Shown: positions 9,307 through 18,524, numbered from the stretch's first letter. The stretch is DNA of 64,000 nucleotides from Streptomyces scabiei 87.22 (GCF_000091305.1 NC_013929.1:10084696-10148695); one strand, 5' to 3'. The notes: generated from the letters alone by a model not told the origin. Numbers and translations: made by a program.

Positions 9307-9378
9307 GATGGATGATCAACATCTAAACAATCTATTTCCCAGATTACGACGCGGGCGCCACATTGTTGTCATCGCAAT
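9307..9378. promoter_or_regulatory. Triple LysR-box array in the divergent promoter
   Basis: Three 17-bp inverted repeats, each with T-N11-A geometry and perfect 3-4 bp arms: GATG-N9-(A)CATC-type at 9307-9323, AATC-N9-GATT at 9329-9345 and ATTG-N9-CAAT at 9362-9378. Centres are 22 and 33 bp apart, two and three helical turns, so all would face the same side of the DNA. The last lies immediately before the GGAGG (9381-9385) of the GTG-started FAH gene. This fits a LysR tetramer with recognition and activation sites. Confidence 0.55.
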
Positions 9379-9393
9379 CTGGAGGACATTCCC

Positions 9394-10389
9394 GTGAAAC
9401 CCGCAGCCGCTTCCCAGCCCTTCTCCGGACCCTTCGCCCTCGGCACCCTCTCTGGCCCTGACCAGTCCGTGTATCCCGGCCTGGTCGTACCCGGAGACCG
9501 TGTGCTGGACCTGCGCGACGCCTTCGAAGAACCCGCGCTGACCAGCCGGCAGGTCTTCGAGCGCTGGGAGGAGCTGCTCCCGCGCCTACGCGACCTCGCG
9601 TCGGACGAGTCGGCCGCGTGGCAGCCTCTGAAGGGCCTGCGGGTGCACGCACCCGTCGAGCCGCGCCAGATCTTCCAGTCCGGCGCCAACTACCGCCAGC
9701 ACGTGATCGACCTGGAGGTCGCCCACCGCGCCCCGGACGACCCGCGCACCGTCGAGGAGGCGCGGGCGGAGATCGCCGCGGTCATGGACCGGCGGGCCAC
9801 CGAGGACCTGCCGTACGTGTTCATCGGCCTGCCGACCACGATCGCGGGCCCCTACGACGATGTCGTACTCCCGGACTGGGCCGAACAGCCCGACTGGGAA
9901 CTGGAGTTGGCGGCCGTCATCGGCAGGCCCGCCTACCGGCTGTCCGTCGAGGAGGCTCTGGAGGCCGTCGCCGGATACACCATCGCCAACGACCTCACCG
10001 ACCGCGCCACCGTCTTCCGCCGGGACATGAAGGCCATCGGCACGGACTGGCTGCGCTGCAAGAACGCGCCGGGTTTCACGCCGCTCGGGCCGTGGATCGT
10101 GCCCGCCGAGTCGATCACCGACCCGGGTGACCTGCGGGTCACCCTGAAGCTCAACGGCGACACCATGCAGGACGAGTCCACCAAGGACATGCTCTTCGGC
10201 ATCGCGCGACTGGTGTCGTACATCTCCCGGACCTCCCGGCTCCTGCCGGGCGATCTGGTGCTCACCGGCAGCCCGGCCGGCAACGGCATCCACTGGGGAC
10301 GGCTGCTGCGCGAGGGTGACGTCATGGAGGGCTCCATCACCGGACTCGGCGCGCAGCGCACCCGCTGTGTGGCGCAGGGCCCGGCATGA
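9394..10389 (+). CDS. Fumarylacetoacetate hydrolase-family protein
   Basis: A 331-aa FAH-superfamily enzyme and first gene of the LysR-linked operon. Family members hydrolyse a C-C bond in, or hydrate, beta-diketone products of aromatic ring cleavage using Mg2+ or Mn2+. The metal-binding acidic residues are visible in DWELELAAVIG (E169, E171), with a further Asp in the ND pair of IANDLTDR. The C-terminal core has PGDLVLTGSPAGNG, typical of the fold. The GTG start at 9394 has GGAGG 8 bp upstream. Its stop overlaps the next gene by 4 bp. One of three FAH paralogues in the island (also 14598 and 19800), so each probably handles a different intermediate. Confidence 0.85.
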   Translation: MKPAAASQPFSGPFALGTLSGPDQSVYPGLVVPGDRVLDLRDAFEEPALTSRQVFERWEELLPRLRDLASDESAAWQPLKGLRVHAPVEPRQIFQSGANYRQHVIDLEVAHRAPDDPRTVEEARAEIAAVMDRRATEDLPYVFIGLPTTIAGPYDDVVLPDWAEQPDWELELAAVIGRPAYRLSVEEALEAVAGYTIANDLTDRATVFRRDMKAIGTDWLRCKNAPGFTPLGPWIVPAESITDPGDLRVTLKLNGDTMQDESTKDMLFGIARLVSYISRTSRLLPGDLVLTGSPAGNGIHWGRLLREGDVMEGSITGLGAQRTRCVAQGPA

Positions 10390-11351
10390 GTCCCGACCGG
10401 CGCGATCCCGAGGGCGCGATCGCCGAGGCGGCCAAGCGCTGCTCCAACTGGGGGCGTTGGGGCGAGGACGACGTGCTCGGCACCCTGAACTTCCTCGACG
10501 ACGCCAAGCGGCGCGAGGGTGCCGCACTGGTCCGCCGGGGCGTGAGCTTCTCGCTGTCGCAGTCGTTCGACATGAACGGCCCGCAGAAGGGCTGGCGCCG
10601 CCGCACCAACCCCGTCCACACCATGCTCGACACGGGCACCGACGCCGCCCTCGGCAACCAGGGCTTCCCGCACGGCATCGGCGGAGCCGACGACGTGATC
10701 GCGATGCCCCTGCAGTGCTCCACCCAGTGGGACGGGCTCGGGCACATCTTCGACCACGGCAAGGCGTGGAACGGACGGGACGCTGCGAAGACCGTCACCT
10801 CGGACGGCGATCTGGTCACCGGCATCGAGCACATGGCCCCGTACGTCGCCGGACGCGGCGTCCTGCTCGACGTCGGCCGGGTGATCGGCGACGCTCGCGG
10901 AGAGCTTCCCGACGGATACGCGATCACCGAGGACCATCTGACCGCGACGGCCCGGGCGCACGGCGTGGCCGTCGGCCGGGGTGACATCGTCGTCGTCCGG
11001 ACCGGACGGCTGGCGCGCGCCCGCCGCGAGGGCTGGGGCGACTACGCGGGCGGTGACTCACCCGGACTGTCCTTCACCACGGCCGGCTGGCTGCACACGA
11101 GCGAGATCGCCGCGATCGCCACCGACACCTGGGGCTTCGAGGTACGGCCGAACGAGTTCGACGACGCCTTCCAGCCGCTGCACCAGATCGCCATCCCCCA
11201 CATCGGCCTGCTGATCGGCGAGATGTGGGACCCCGACACCCTCGCCGACGACTGCGCGGCCGACGGCGTGTACGAGTTCTGGCTCACCGCCGCACCCCTG
11301 CCCATCACCGGAGCCGTCGGCTCCCCCGTCAACCCGGTCGCCGTCAAATGA
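10386..11351 (+). CDS. Cyclase-family (kynurenine formamidase-like) hydrolase
   Basis: A 321-aa protein of the metal-dependent cyclase/KynB superfamily, which hydrolyses formamide, lactone or ester bonds. The metal-site segment reads QCSTQWDGLGHIFDHGKAWNG, giving D116, H120 and H124; this is the QWDGLGH variant of the HxGTHxD motif found in long actinobacterial members. Later segments (IAIPHIGLLIGEMW) match the family core. It overlaps the FAH gene upstream (ATGA) and the FAD monooxygenase begins 24 bp after its stop. In the pathway it could open a lactone made by Baeyer-Villiger or dioxygenase chemistry; this is inference. Confidence 0.8.
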   Translation: MSPDRRDPEGAIAEAAKRCSNWGRWGEDDVLGTLNFLDDAKRREGAALVRRGVSFSLSQSFDMNGPQKGWRRRTNPVHTMLDTGTDAALGNQGFPHGIGGADDVIAMPLQCSTQWDGLGHIFDHGKAWNGRDAAKTVTSDGDLVTGIEHMAPYVAGRGVLLDVGRVIGDARGELPDGYAITEDHLTATARAHGVAVGRGDIVVVRTGRLARARREGWGDYAGGDSPGLSFTTAGWLHTSEIAAIATDTWGFEVRPNEFDDAFQPLHQIAIPHIGLLIGEMWDPDTLADDCAADGVYEFWLTAAPLPITGAVGSPVNPVAVK

Positions 11352-11374
11352 CCAGCCCAACGAAGGAGTTGGCC

Positions 11375-12505
11375 ATGGAGAACAAGGAAAAGAAGAGAGT
11401 CCTGGTCATCGGAGGGGGCACGTCGGGCAACGTCCTGACCGTGATGCTGCGCCGGGCCGGAATCGACGTCGACCTCGTCGAGATCAAGCCGGACTGGAAC
11501 GTACGCGGCTCCGGCATCACCCTGCAGGGCAACGCCCTGCGCGTGCTGCGCGAGATCGGCGTCTGGGACGAGGTCCGCGAGCACGGCTTCGGTTACGACA
11601 CCCTGGGCATGACGGCGCCCGACGGCACCGTGCTCCACGTGGGCGAGGTCGCCCGCACCGGCGGCGACGACCTGCCCGCCACTCTCGGCATGCAGCGCCC
11701 GGTGCTCCAGCGCATCCTCATCGAAGCCGTCCGGGCCTCCGGCGCACACGTCCGCCTCGGCACCAGCACCGAGATCGTCACCCAGGACGACACCTCGGTG
11801 ACCGCCCGCTTCAGCGACGGCACCGAGGGCCGCTACGACCTCGTCGTCGCCGCCGACGGCCTCAACTCCACGACCCGCGCCGCCATCGGCATCGACGACA
11901 AGCCCGAGCCGACCGGCATGGCCATCTGGCGCACCCCGGCGCCCCGCCCGGCCGGAGTGCGACGCAGCGACCTCTCCTTCGGAGGCCCCTGCCTCATCGC
12001 CGGCTACACCCCCACCAGCGAGAACACGATCTACGCCATCCTGGTGGAGCGCTCCCGGGACCGCGCCACGATCCCACCCGAGACCTACGCGCAGGAGATG
12101 CGCCGTCTCGCCGAGGGCTACGGCGGTGTCTGGGAGGAGATCCGCGCGTCGATCACCGACCCTGCGCAGGTCAACTACACCTGGTTCGACCGGCTGCTGG
12201 TGAAGGGCTCCTGGCACCGCGGCAGGGTCGTCCTCGTCGGTGACGCCGCGCACTGCTGTCCGCCCACCATGGCGCTGGGCGCGGCCATGGCCCTGGAGGA
12301 CGCCTGGGTGCTGGCCCAACTGCTGACCGACGGGTCCCCATGGGGCACGGACACACTCACGCGCTACTACGAGCGGCGGATCGATCGCGTACGGACGGTC
12401 GTCGACGCGTCCGTGCAGATCGGGCAGTGGCAGCTCGACGGTGTCCGCGGTGACGTGCCCGGGCTGACCGGTCCCATCATGGCCACCCTCAGGGAGCTGC
12501 CGTGA
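11375..12505 (+). CDS. FAD-dependent aromatic monooxygenase
   Basis: A 376-aa single-component flavoprotein hydroxylase (PF01494 type). The dinucleotide fold RVLVIGGGTSGNV (residues 8-20), the DG motif in VVAADGLNSTTR and the ribityl-binding GD motif VLVGDAAHCCPP are all present. Enzymes of this type hydroxylate a phenolic ring using NAD(P)H and O2. The ATG at 11375 follows AAGGAG at 7 bp, so I prefer it over upstream in-frame codons. The stop overlaps the amidohydrolase start (GTGA). It probably prepares the ring for the extradiol dioxygenase encoded two genes later. Confidence 0.85.
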   Translation: MENKEKKRVLVIGGGTSGNVLTVMLRRAGIDVDLVEIKPDWNVRGSGITLQGNALRVLREIGVWDEVREHGFGYDTLGMTAPDGTVLHVGEVARTGGDDLPATLGMQRPVLQRILIEAVRASGAHVRLGTSTEIVTQDDTSVTARFSDGTEGRYDLVVAADGLNSTTRAAIGIDDKPEPTGMAIWRTPAPRPAGVRRSDLSFGGPCLIAGYTPTSENTIYAILVERSRDRATIPPETYAQEMRRLAEGYGGVWEEIRASITDPAQVNYTWFDRLLVKGSWHRGRVVLVGDAAHCCPPTMALGAAMALEDAWVLAQLLTDGSPWGTDTLTRYYERRIDRVRTVVDASVQIGQWQLDGVRGDVPGLTGPIMATLRELP

Positions 12506-13530
12506 CGGCCCACCGCCCCGACGCCGGCACCCGCTCCGCCCCGACCGTCGACGTCCACGCACACGTCCTGCTGCCCGAGGTCGAGGCCCTGGTGGCCGAC
12601 AGACCCGGCCTCGCCGAAGCCCGGGCCCTGGACGCCCGCCGCAACGGACAGGCAGCCCTCACCGTCAACGGCCCCATGGTGCGCGAGCGCATCCCGCACC
12701 TGACCGACGCCGCCGTACGCATCGCCGCGATGGACGCGCAGGGCGTGGACGTCCAGCTGGTCAGCCCTTCCCCCTCGCACTACCACTACTGGGCGGACCA
12801 GGACACGGCCGAGAAGCTGTGCCTGCTCGCGAACGAGGCGACGGCCGCGCACTGCGCGCAGGCGCCCGGCCGGCTGCACGGCCTCGGGCTCGTCCCGCTG
12901 CAACACCCCGACCTGGCGGTGCGAGCGCTCGAACACGCCATGGGAATCGGCCTGCTGGGCGTCGAGCTGTCCTCGCACGCACCGGGCCGCGAACTCTCGG
13001 ACCCGGCGTACGAACCCTTCTGGACGTGTGCCGAGGAGACGGGCGCGATCCTCTTCCTGCACCCCTTCGGCTGCACACTCGACGAACGCCTCGACCAGTG
13101 GTACCTCTCCAACACCGTCGGGCAGCCCACGGAGAACGCGGTCGCCCTGTCCCACTTCATCTTCTCCGGCGTACTCGACCGGCACCCACGGCTGAAGCTG
13201 ATCGCCGCACACGGCGGCGGCTACCTGCCCACCCACATCGGCCGCTCCGACCACGCCTGGTCCGCCCGCCCCGACGCGCAAGCCGGCTGCGCCCATCCGC
13301 CGAGCAGCTACCTCCGGCGGATCTGGTTCGACTCCCTGGTCCACGACCCGCGCACCCTACGGGAGCTGATCCACGTCGCCGGCGCCGACCGCGTCCTGCT
13401 CGGCTCCGACTTCCCCTTCGACATGGGCACCGAGGACCCGCTCGGCGCGCTGCGCGCCGCGGACCTGCCCGACACCGACTTCCACTCCGTCCGCGGCGCA
13501 AACGCCGCCGCTCTGCTCAACCTCGTGTGA
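12502..13530 (+). CDS. Amidohydrolase-2 family decarboxylase (ACMSD-like)
   Basis: A 342-aa TIM-barrel enzyme of the amidohydrolase-2 family, which contains the metal-dependent decarboxylases ACMSD, gamma-resorcylate decarboxylase and 5-carboxyvanillate decarboxylase. Metal ligands are visible: H19 and H21 in VDVHAHV, H187 in LFLHPFG, H237 in AAHGGGYLP and D303 in GSDFPFDMG. The HAH rather than HxH-His spacing and the LHPFG block match this family. GTG start overlaps the monooxygenase stop. A decarboxylation or hydrolysis step between ring hydroxylation and cleavage is plausible. Substrate unknown. Confidence 0.85.
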   Translation: MTAHRPDAGTRSAPTVDVHAHVLLPEVEALVADRPGLAEARALDARRNGQAALTVNGPMVRERIPHLTDAAVRIAAMDAQGVDVQLVSPSPSHYHYWADQDTAEKLCLLANEATAAHCAQAPGRLHGLGLVPLQHPDLAVRALEHAMGIGLLGVELSSHAPGRELSDPAYEPFWTCAEETGAILFLHPFGCTLDERLDQWYLSNTVGQPTENAVALSHFIFSGVLDRHPRLKLIAAHGGGYLPTHIGRSDHAWSARPDAQAGCAHPPSSYLRRIWFDSLVHDPRTLRELIHVAGADRVLLGSDFPFDMGTEDPLGALRAADLPDTDFHSVRGANAAALLNLV

Positions 13531-13543
13531 GGAGCTTCCCCCC

Positions 13544-14482
13544 ATGAACAACCGCCTGCTCACCCACCTCCGGCACGTCGACCTCGCCGTGCCCGACTAC
13601 GACAGGCAACTCGACTTCTACGCCGGTGTCTGGGGCCTGACCAAGGTCGCCGAGGACTCCGGCATCTCCTTCCTGGCCGCCGAGGGCAGCCCGGAGCAGT
13701 ACGTCGTACGGCTGCGCAAGGCCGAGGAGAAGCGCCTCGACCTCGTGTCCTACGGTGCCGCGAGCCCGGCCGACGTGGACACGCTCGCAGCTCAACTCCT
13801 CGCCGGAGGTGTTGAGCTGGTCACCCAGCCGGGCAAGGCCGACACTCCCGGCGGCGGCTACGGCTTCCGCTTCTTCGACGTCGACGGGCGCACCATCGAG
13901 GTCTCGGCCGACGTCGAGGTACGGCAGCACCGCAAGATCGAGGAGAAGGAGTCCATCCCGGTCAAGCTGTCGCACGTCGTGCTCAACTCCCCGGACCTGG
14001 ACAAGACCAAGGCCTGGTACGAGGAGCACCTCGGCTTCCGGCTGTCCGACACGCTCGGCCATCCGCATATCGGCGACGTCATGCACTTCATGCGGATCAG
14101 CAACCAGCACCACTCCATGGCCATCGCCAGGGGACCGCACACCTCGCTGCACCACATCTCCTTCGAGATGCGCGGAATCGACGAGTACATGCGCGGCTCC
14201 GGCCGTGTCATCCGTTCCGGCGCCCGCAAGATCTGGGGGCCGGGCCGGCACATGGCGGGCGACAACACCTTCACCTACTTCCTCGACCCGCACGGCAACA
14301 CCGTCGAGTACACGACGGAGTTGGAGCTGCTGGACGAGGACACCTGGCACCCGCACGTCTACGACTTCTCCGAGCCCGAGGTCACCGACCAGTGGGGCAC
14401 CGCCAACCCCATGAACGAACTGGTCACCAAGGAATCCTTCAACGACGTCGACCGCGGCGTGTTCGTCGCCCCGCCGGTCTGA
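13544..14482 (+). CDS. Type I extradiol dioxygenase (VOC fold)
   Basis: A 312-aa two-domain vicinal-oxygen-chelate protein, the length of catechol 2,3-dioxygenase-type enzymes that insert both O atoms next to a catecholic C-C bond using Fe(II). The C-terminal catalytic module supplies the 2-His-1-Glu ligands: H144 in KLSHVVLNSP, a His at 203-204 in LHHISFEM, and E255 in GNTVEYTTE. The N-terminal module (residues 7-125) is the structural copy. It starts 13 bp after the amidohydrolase stop, with GAGG upstream. This is the ring-cleavage step of the first operon; the FAH genes around it fit processing of its product. Confidence 0.87.
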   Translation: MNNRLLTHLRHVDLAVPDYDRQLDFYAGVWGLTKVAEDSGISFLAAEGSPEQYVVRLRKAEEKRLDLVSYGAASPADVDTLAAQLLAGGVELVTQPGKADTPGGGYGFRFFDVDGRTIEVSADVEVRQHRKIEEKESIPVKLSHVVLNSPDLDKTKAWYEEHLGFRLSDTLGHPHIGDVMHFMRISNQHHSMAIARGPHTSLHHISFEMRGIDEYMRGSGRVIRSGARKIWGPGRHMAGDNTFTYFLDPHGNTVEYTTELELLDEDTWHPHVYDFSEPEVTDQWGTANPMNELVTKESFNDVDRGVFVAPPV

Positions 14483-14597
14483 TCGGCGAAGCCCTCCGGT
14501 CCCCGGGGGCGCGGTGGCCCTGTCAGGCCCTGACTCCCACGCCGCGCCCCCGGCCTTCGCGCCCGCCCCCAACGCCGAAAGCCGACAGGAAACCGCC

Positions 14598-15569
14598 ATG
14601 CGTTTCGCCGCGTACGAGTACCGCAACCGACGCCACGTGGCCGTCGTCGAGGAGGACGGCACGCTCTTCCCTCTCCCCGGGGTCGGCTCCCTGACCAACC
14701 TGCTGGCCCGGGGCGGCGGCCTGCCCGCGCTGCTGGAAGAGGGCAACGCCACGCTCGACCTGCCGGCCGGCCCCCACGTCTCCGAGGTACGGCTCCTGCC
14801 CCCGCTCCAGCCGCCCACCATCCGGGACTTCGTCACCTTCGAGGAGCACGTCGAGGGCGTACGACGGTCCGTGGACGGTGTCGGTGGCGTGCCCGAAGCC
14901 TGGTACGACGCCCCGACCTTCTACTTCACCAACCCCTACGCGCTGATCGGCGCCCACGACGACGTCCCCGTACCGCCCGGCAGCAGCGCCCTCGACTTCG
15001 AACTGGAGGTCGCCGCCGTCATCGGCCGGGAAGGGCGGAACCTCAGTCCCCGGCAGGCACGCGACCACATCATCGGCTACACCGTCTTCAACGACTGGTC
15101 GGCCCGCGACCTGCAGTCCCGTGAGATGCAGGTCCGCCTCGGCCCGTGCAAGGGCAAGGACACCGCCGCCACCCTCGGCCCGTACCTGGTGACCGCCGAC
15201 GAACTGGAGCCGTACCGCGACGCCGACGGATTCCTGCGCCTCGGGCTCACCGCCGCCGTCAACGGCGAGGTCGTCGGCAAGGACCTGCTGTCCAACATGA
15301 GCTGGACCTTCGAGGAGATGGCTGCCTACGCCTCCCGCGGCACCGTCGTGCGCCCCGGTGACGTCCTCGGCTCGGGGACCTGCGGCAACGGCGGCTGTCT
15401 CGCCGAGCTGTGGGGTGTGCGGGGTGAGCAGTCGCCGCCTCCCCTGAAGCCCGGCGACACGGTCACGCTCACGGTGGAGGGCATCGGTACCGTCTCCAAC
15501 ACCGTCGTCGCCGGCAGCGCCCCGGTGCCGCTGCCGAGGGCCCGTCGCCGCACCCGGGAGCGGCCGTGA
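14598..15569 (+). CDS. FAH-family hydrolase/hydratase
   Basis: A 323-aa FAH-superfamily enzyme, second of three in the island. Unlike the 9394 paralogue it has a full N-terminal domain (MRFAAYEYRNRRHVAVVEED) and the motif DFVTFEEHVEG. Metal ligands lie in LDFELEVAAVIG and FNDWSARDLQ. The C-terminus carries GDVLGSGTCGNGGCLAELWG, which groups it with 2-keto-4-pentenoate-hydratase/HpaG-like and fumarylacetoacetase-like enzymes. The ATG at 14598 follows AGGA at a good distance; the frame upstream to 14514 overlaps a 115-bp spacer. It likely hydrolyses the extradiol ring-cleavage product. Confidence 0.85.
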   Translation: MRFAAYEYRNRRHVAVVEEDGTLFPLPGVGSLTNLLARGGGLPALLEEGNATLDLPAGPHVSEVRLLPPLQPPTIRDFVTFEEHVEGVRRSVDGVGGVPEAWYDAPTFYFTNPYALIGAHDDVPVPPGSSALDFELEVAAVIGREGRNLSPRQARDHIIGYTVFNDWSARDLQSREMQVRLGPCKGKDTAATLGPYLVTADELEPYRDADGFLRLGLTAAVNGEVVGKDLLSNMSWTFEEMAAYASRGTVVRPGDVLGSGTCGNGGCLAELWGVRGEQSPPPLKPGDTVTLTVEGIGTVSNTVVAGSAPVPLPRARRRTRERP

Positions 15570-16360
15570 ACGTCCCGCATCCCACGAGACTGCGCGGCAG
15601 GGTCGTCGTCGTCACCGGCGCCGCGCGCGGCCAGGGCGCCGCCGAGGCCGAGGCACTGAGGCACGAGGGCGCCCACGTCATCGCCACCGACGTGACCGAG
15701 GCGCCCGGCTGCCGCCTCCTCGACGTCACCGACGGCGGGCAGTGGGCCGATCTCGCCGCGGAACTGCACGACTCCTACGGGAAGGTGCACGGCCTGGTCA
15801 ACAACGCGGGCATCACCTGGCGCGCTCGGCTCGGCGACGTCACGCCCGACGACCTCGCCCGCGTCCACGCCGTCAACGTCACCGGCCCGCTCCTGGGCAT
15901 CCAGCACCTGACGCCGCTGATGCCGCCCGGGGCGTCCATCGTCAACGTGGGCTCGACCGCCGCGCTCACCGGTCATTACCCGGTCGCCTACACGACCAGC
16001 AAATGGGCGCTGCGCGGACTGTCGAGGGCAGCCGCCACGGAGCTCGGCCCGCGCGGCATCCGCGTCAACACGATCCATCCCGGTTTCATCGAGACCGAGA
16101 TGACCGCCTCCGCGGCGCCCGTCTTCCGCGAAGCGAACATCCGGGAGACCCCCCTCGGCCGCACCGGCACGGTCGACGAGATCACCCCGCTCGTCGTCTT
16201 CCTTCTGTCCGACGAGTCCTCGTTCATCACGGGCGCCGAGATCCCGGTCGACGGCGGCCTCACCGCACACGGCGGTGCCAAGTCCATCGCGGACGCCATG
16301 AGTTCGCCTGCGGCGCCGGACCTCCGCAGCGCAAAGACCGAAAGGGCTCCCTCCTCATGA
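15566..16360 (+). CDS. Short-chain dehydrogenase/reductase
   Basis: A 264-aa classical SDR. The NAD(P)-binding TGAARGQG is at residues 17-24, NNAG follows in LVNNAGITW, and the catalytic Ser and YxxxK appear in VGSTAALTGHYPVAYTTSK. The C-terminus has the usual GAEIPVDGGL. The GTG start overlaps the FAH stop, and its own stop overlaps the CoA-transferase A start (ATGA), so it is translationally coupled on both sides. It probably oxidises or reduces a hydroxy/keto intermediate between ring cleavage and CoA activation. Confidence 0.87.
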   Translation: MNVPHPTRLRGRVVVVTGAARGQGAAEAEALRHEGAHVIATDVTEAPGCRLLDVTDGGQWADLAAELHDSYGKVHGLVNNAGITWRARLGDVTPDDLARVHAVNVTGPLLGIQHLTPLMPPGASIVNVGSTAALTGHYPVAYTTSKWALRGLSRAAATELGPRGIRVNTIHPGFIETEMTASAAPVFREANIRETPLGRTGTVDEITPLVVFLLSDESSFITGAEIPVDGGLTAHGGAKSIADAMSSPAAPDLRSAKTERAPSS

Positions 16361-17112
16361 ACAAGGTGAGCGCGTCCGCCGAAGAGGCGGTCGCCGACAT
16401 CTGTGACGGCGCGTCCCTGGCCGTCGGCGGCTTCGGCCTCAGCGGCATCCCCGAGACCGTGATCCGGGCCCTGCACGAGCAGGGCGCCACCGGCCTCGAG
16501 GTCGTCTCGAACAACTGCGGTGTGGACGACCGCGGCCTGGGCATCCTGCTCGCCGCCGGCCGCATCGCCCGCGTGACGGGCAGCTACGTCGGCGAGAACA
16601 AGGAGTTCGCCCGCCGTTACCTGTCGGGCGAGCTGGAGGTGGAGCTGGTGCCGCAGGGCACGCTGGCCGAGCGGCTGCGCGCGGGCGGCGCGGGCATCCC
16701 CGCCTTCTACACCCCTGCCGGTGTCGGCACACAGGTGGCGGACGGCGGCCTGCCGTGGCGGTACGCGGCGGACGGCTCGGTCGCCGTGGCCTCACCGCCC
16801 AAGGAGACCCGCGACTTCCGCGGCCGGCCGCACGTGCTGGAGCACGCCATCACCACCGACTTCGCCTTGGTGAGGGCCTGGCGCGGCGACCGCCACGGCA
16901 ATCTGGTCTTCCGCAAGGCGTCCGCCAACTTCAACCCGCTCGCCGCGATGGCGGGCCGGATCACCGTCGCCGAGGTGGAGCAGCTCGTGGACCCGGGCGA
17001 GCTGGACCCGGGCGAGATCCATCTGCCGGGCGTCTTCGTCCAGCGGGTGGTGCCCCTGACCCCGGAGCAGGCCGCCGACAAGCAGATCGAGAAGAGGACC
17101 GTACGCGCATGA
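16357..17112 (+). CDS. scoA: 3-oxoacid CoA-transferase subunit A
   Basis: A 251-aa alpha subunit of a succinyl-CoA:3-oxoacid (acetoacetate) CoA-transferase. The glycine-rich CoA site GGFGLSGIPE is near residue 27, and GVGTQVADGG and ANFNPLAAMAG match the family. The alpha and beta subunits form a heterotetramer that moves CoA from succinyl-CoA to acetoacetate or 3-oxoadipate. The start overlaps the SDR stop (ATGA), and the beta subunit start overlaps its stop. Together with acetoacetyl-CoA synthetase in the second operon this points to a four-carbon 3-oxoacid product. The symbol is by family; PcaI/CatI-type use cannot be excluded. Confidence 0.85.
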   Translation: MNKVSASAEEAVADICDGASLAVGGFGLSGIPETVIRALHEQGATGLEVVSNNCGVDDRGLGILLAAGRIARVTGSYVGENKEFARRYLSGELEVELVPQGTLAERLRAGGAGIPAFYTPAGVGTQVADGGLPWRYAADGSVAVASPPKETRDFRGRPHVLEHAITTDFALVRAWRGDRHGNLVFRKASANFNPLAAMAGRITVAEVEQLVDPGELDPGEIHLPGVFVQRVVPLTPEQAADKQIEKRTVRA

Positions 17113-17756
17113 GCTGGACCCGCGACCAGATGGCCGCCCGAGCCGCCGCCGAACTCACCGACGGCTCCTACGTCAACCTCGGAATCGGCCTGCCCACCCT
17201 CGTCCCCGGCCACCTCCCGCCCGGCGTGCACGTGGTGCTGCACTCCGAGAACGGCATCCTCGGCACGGGCCCCTACCCCCGCGAGGACGAGGTCGACCCC
17301 GACCTCATCAACGCCGGGAAGGAGACCGTCACGGTGCTGCCCGGCGCGTCCTTCTTCGACTCGGCCCTGTCCTTCGGCATGATCCGCGGCGGCCACATCG
17401 ACACCGCGGTGCTGGGCGCCATGCAGGTGTCGCAGCGCGGTGACCTGGCCAACTGGATGATCCCCGGCAAGATGGTCAAGGGCATGGGCGGCGCGATGGA
17501 TCTGGTCCACGGTGCCCGCCGGGTGATCGTCCTGATGGAGCACACCGCCAGGGACGGCAGCCCGAAGCTCCTCACCGAGTGCACCCTGCCCCTGACCGGC
17601 CAGGCGTGTGTCCACCGCGTCATCACCGACCTGGGAGTCCTCGACGTCACCCCCGGGGGTTTCACGGTCGTCGAGAGGGCCCCCGGCGTCACCCTGGAGG
17701 AGCTCCGCGCGAAGACGGACGCACCTGTGCAGTCCGCCGCGCTCCGCGCGGTCTGA
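17109..17756 (+). CDS. scoB: 3-oxoacid CoA-transferase subunit B
   Basis: A 215-aa beta subunit. The catalytic glutamate that forms the CoA thioester is E47 in VVLHSENGILG. The downstream blocks GAQV-like LGAMQVSQRGDLANWMIPGK and GGAMDLVHGA are characteristic of ScoB/AtoA/PcaJ. Overlaps subunit A by 4 bp and ends the LysR-linked operon. The next gene is the convergent TetR regulator, 78 bp away. Confidence 0.87.
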   Translation: MSWTRDQMAARAAAELTDGSYVNLGIGLPTLVPGHLPPGVHVVLHSENGILGTGPYPREDEVDPDLINAGKETVTVLPGASFFDSALSFGMIRGGHIDTAVLGAMQVSQRGDLANWMIPGKMVKGMGGAMDLVHGARRVIVLMEHTARDGSPKLLTECTLPLTGQACVHRVITDLGVLDVTPGGFTVVERAPGVTLEELRAKTDAPVQSAALRAV

Positions 17757-17834
17757 GAGCAGGGCGGGCTGCGGCCCCGCCACTTCGCGGGACGGGCCAC
17801 GGCGGCGCAGAGAATGCCGACACCCCTGGTCCGG

Positions 17835-18491
17835 TTACCTGGTGGGGCCGGCCTGTGCGGCGGTGTCGGGGAGGGGGCGCCGGGCGACCTCATGGGCGTC
17901 GTCGGGGGGTACGCCCAACATGCGCAGGACCATCTCGGCGAGGTCGGTCGCGGCCTGGTCGCCGTCCAGGTCGGGGCGGGCGAAGCGCAGCTCCGCCAGG
18001 GAGAGCAGGGTTCCGCCGAGTGCGGTCAGGGCGACCGCCGGGTCGACCGGGGTGAAGCGGCCGGACGCCAGGCCGGCCTCGAGGTCGCGCAGGGCCCGGC
18101 GGGCCAGGCCGTTGTCCGAGTGGATGTGGCCGAGACCGCGGCGGCGCAGGACCTGCATGAGCTCCGGCTGGGAGTCGGCCATGCGGGCGCTGAGGCGGAA
18201 GCCGGACGCGACGAGTTCCGCGGGATCGTCGATCCCGGTCAGGTGCTCGTCGAAGTTCTGGCCGAACTCTTCCATGGCGTCCACCACCGCCGCCTCGAAC
18301 AGCTCCGTCTTGGAGTCGAAGTGGTTGTAGAAGGAGCCGAAGCCGACGTCCGCGCGTTCGGCGATCGCCTGGATGCTGGCGCTTGTGTCGCCGCTCTCGG
18401 CGAGTATCTGCCGGGCCGCGTGGATGAGCGCGCGACGGGTCTCGGCGCGGCGTCGCTCGAACCGATTGCTGGAGGGGGCTGGGCTGGGCAT
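17835..18491 (-). CDS. TetR-family transcriptional repressor
   Basis: A 218-aa TetR/AcrR-type regulator. The helix-turn-helix lies in residues ~20-70, including ASIQAIAERADVGFGSFYNHF and SKTELFEAAV. The remainder is a helical ligand-binding domain. It is divergent from the second catabolic operon across 134 bp that contain several strong palindromes, so it probably represses that operon until an intermediate binds. The start ATG at 18491 gives the usual Arg-rich extension before the first helix. Confidence 0.88.
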   Translation of the reverse strand: MPSPAPSSNRFERRRAETRRALIHAARQILAESGDTSASIQAIAERADVGFGSFYNHFDSKTELFEAAVVDAMEEFGQNFDEHLTGIDDPAELVASGFRLSARMADSQPELMQVLRRRGLGHIHSDNGLARRALRDLEAGLASGRFTPVDPAVALTALGGTLLSLAELRFARPDLDGDQAATDLAEMVLRMLGVPPDDAHEVARRPLPDTAAQAGPTR

Positions 18492-18524
18492 GCACAGAGT
18501 CTATCCGCGTGATCGATGACGACT

